Shown: positions 62,592 to 64,000 of the stretch, one piece after another | How the letters are laid out: every line of letters starts with the position of its first letter | Numbering within the stretch: position 1 is the first letter of the stretch | Assembly: GCF_023062595.1 (NCBI RefSeq) | Contig: NZ_JALLAN010000005.1 | Span: 248,001-312,000 of the forward strand | Length of the DNA stretch: 64,000 nucleotides | DNA from: Arthrobacter rhizosphaerae | Lineage (GTDB): Bacteria > Actinomycetota > Actinomycetes > Actinomycetales > Micrococcaceae | Reading direction: 5' to 3' | The notes under the pieces: model-generated | Databases searched by the model: none | Told to the model about the DNA's origin: nothing | What the model saw: the letters and a program-made list of their open reading frames with translations, nothing else | Program-made: the position numbers and the translations under genes

Positions 62592-64000
62592 GTGACTTCC
62601 TCAGACAAGCCTCCGTATTACCTCACCACGGCCATCACGTACCCGAACGGGGTGCCGCACATCGGCCATGCCTACGAGTACATTGCCACCGACGCAATGG
62701 CCCGCTTCAAGCGGCTCGATGGCTATGACGTGATGTTCCTGACGGGCACGGATGAGCACGGTATGAAGATCGCCCAGACCGCGGAGAAGGAAGGCATCAC
62801 TCCCAAGGAGCTGGTGGACAGGAACTCCGAGGTCTACAAGGGCGCCCACGCTGCCCTGGGGATCTCCTACGACCGGTTTATCCGCACCACCGATGCCGAC
62901 CACTACGCAGCCTCCCAGGCAATCTGGAAGAAGATGGAAGCCAACGGCGACATCTACCTCTCCAAGTACGAGGGCTGGTACTCCGTCCGCGACGAAGCTT
63001 TTTACGTCGAGGACGACACCCTGGTGAAGGACGACGGGATCCGGTATTCCCGTGAGACCGATACCGAGGTCACCTGGACGGCGGAGGAGAGCTACTTCTT
63101 CCGGCTGTCGGCATACCAGGACAGGCTGCTGGCTCTCTACGAAGCCCAGCCGGAGTTCGGTGCACCGCAGTACCGCTTCAACGAGGTCATCAGCTTCGTC
63201 AAGCGCGGCCTGGAGGACCTCTCCATCAGCCGCACCACGTTTGACTGGGGTGTTCCAGTCCCCGGGAACGACAAGCACGTCATGTATGTGTGGGTGGATG
63301 CGCTGACCAACTACCTCACCGGAGTGGGTTACCCGGACGTGGAATCGGAGTCCTTCGGCAAGTTCTGGCCGGCGGATCTGCATATGATCGGCAAGGACAT
63401 CAGCCGCTTCCACGCCATTTACTGGCCTGCTTTCCTGATGAGCGCGGGGTTGGAACTGCCCAAGCGGGTTATGATCCACGGCTTCCTGAACAACAACGGT
63501 GTCAAGATGTCCAAGTCCCTGGGCAATGTCGTGGCTCCGGCCGACTTCGTGGAGCAGTACGGACTCGATCAGGTGCGGTTCTTCTTCCTCCGGGAAGTGC
63601 CCTTTGGCGCCGACGGCAGCTACAGTCATGACGCAATCGTGGGACGCACCAACGCCGATCTGGCCAACAATTTCGGCAACCTTGCGCAGCGCTCACTCTC
63701 CATGGTCGCGAAAAACTGCGGCGGCCAGGTTCCTGTTCCCGGTGAATTCACGGCCCAGGACGAGTCCTTGCTCAGCCAGGCCAACGGCTTGCTCGAAGCA
63801 GCCAGAACTGCCTTCGAGAAGCAGGAATTCAGTCGTGCACTGGAAGCTATCTGGGCCGTTCTTGGCGACACGAATGCCTACTTCGCCGAACAGGCGCCGT
63901 GGGTGCTGCGGAAGACCGACGTCGAACGCATGAACACCGTCCTTTACGTCACGCTGGAGGTGCTGCGCATTGTCTCCATACTGGTGCAGCCGGTAATGCC
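62592..64000 (+). CDS. metG: Methionyl-tRNA synthetase, N-terminal part; 3' end outside window
   Basis: Class I synthetase; about 469 residues are visible and the frame is open to the end of the window. The HIGH motif is PHIGHAYEY (residues 22-26 region) and the KMSKS motif is VKMSKSLGN (Lys305). The connecting region [20 protein letters not shown] lacks the cysteine pairs of the E. coli zinc knuckle, the form seen in several other bacteria. GTG 62592 is preceded by TATTTT (62580-62585) 6 bases upstream, so initiation is probably leaderless. Charges tRNA with methionine for both initiation and elongation. Confidence 0.95.
   Translation, partial: MTSSDKPPYYLTTAITYPNGVPHIGHAYEYIATDAMARFKRLDGYDVMFLTGTDEHGMKIAQTAEKEGITPKELVDRNSEVYKGAHAALGISYDRFIRTTDADHYAASQAIWKKMEANGDIYLSKYEGWYSVRDEAFYVEDDTLVKDDGIRYSRETDTEVTWTAEESYFFRLSAYQDRLLALYEAQPEFGAPQYRFNEVISFVKRGLEDLSISRTTFDWGVPVPGNDKHVMYVWVDALTNYLTGVGYPDVESESFGKFWPADLHMIGKDISRFHAIYWPAFLMSAGLELPKRVMIHGFLNNNGVKMSKSLGNVVAPADFVEQYGLDQVRFFFLREVPFGADGSYSHDAIVGRTNADLANNFGNLAQRSLSMVAKNCGGQVPVPGEFTAQDESLLSQANGLLEAARTAFEKQEFSRALEAIWAVLGDTNAYFAEQAPWVLRKTDVERMNTVLYVTLEVLRIVSILVQPVM

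Noticed and set aside
62601..63629. A 342-codon open frame on the minus strand
   Set aside because: Antisense to metG, whose HIGH and KMSKS motifs are intact and whose frame runs off the window.

Overview
The window is high-GC chromosomal DNA from an actinobacterium. Gene content and protein style point to the Arthrobacter group of the Micrococcaceae (Arthrobacter, Pseudarthrobacter or Paenarthrobacter); this is an inference from recognisable families, not from a database search. Supporting signs are the ClpS-DUF2017-MurI-RNase PH order, an ilvBNC attenuator with a leaderless leader peptide, a sunset-domain protein, an actinobacterial DEAD/DEAH helicase end, and many genes whose start codon lies 6-7 bases after a TANNNT -10 box, which is the leaderless mRNA style of these bacteria. 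I see no phage, insertion sequence, CRISPR array or rRNA operon. It reads as ordinary core chromosome with a few accessory metabolic insertions.

Layout. 1-9.8 kb: helicase tail, NAD salvage genes pncA and pncB (minus strand), then clpS, a DUF2017 gene, murI, a metallo-beta-lactamase-fold hydrolase, rph and rdgB (plus), a large bidirectional terminator, a DedA membrane protein and a DEDD exonuclease-BRCT fusion. 9.8-18.6 kb: DUF4395 protein, ADP-ribosylglycohydrolase, aquaporin-family channel with an acidic tail, the sbcDC nuclease pair and an MFS exporter. 18.6-26.3 kb: an accessory catabolic block with an IclR regulator divergent from a flavin reductase/HpaB-type monooxygenase pair, an MHS transporter behind a TetR-type palindrome, a phosphoribosyltransferase, an alpha/beta hydrolase, a broken biotinyl/lipoyl-domain fragment and an amino-acid permease. 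26.5-32.4 kb: a NrtR-like regulator and nadA-nadB-nadC-cysteine desulfurase, tightly overlapped, for de novo NAD synthesis.

32.4-51.1 kb: a mixed section with an FAH-family hydrolase, DM13 and DUF1684 proteins, a lipoprotein, a transglutaminase-like protein, a MarR/luciferase-like monooxygenase pair, an RND permease, malate:quinone oxidoreductase, a peptide-type ABC binding protein, a fasciclin lipoprotein, tRNA-Leu(TAG), a BCP peroxiredoxin, a second MarR regulator, small uncharacterised proteins, tRNA-Lys(CTT), a PQQ-type sugar dehydrogenase lipoprotein and the sunset protein. 51.4-58.8 kb: branched-chain amino-acid synthesis (ilvD; attenuator-ilvB-ilvN-ilvC) followed by serA. 58.9-64 kb: an FtsX-type ABC permease with a very large extracytoplasmic domain, its ATPase, and the start of metG, which runs off the window.

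The main connections are NAD metabolism (salvage pncAB and de novo nadABC, the latter beside a candidate NrtR operator), branched-chain amino-acid synthesis under attenuation, and an aromatic-hydroxylation module whose regulator and promoter share a 35-bp nested palindrome. I did not find a clearly new multi-gene system. The most interesting items are regulatory (nested IclR palindrome, TetR-type and NrtR-type palindromes, leaderless attenuator) and a few odd proteins.
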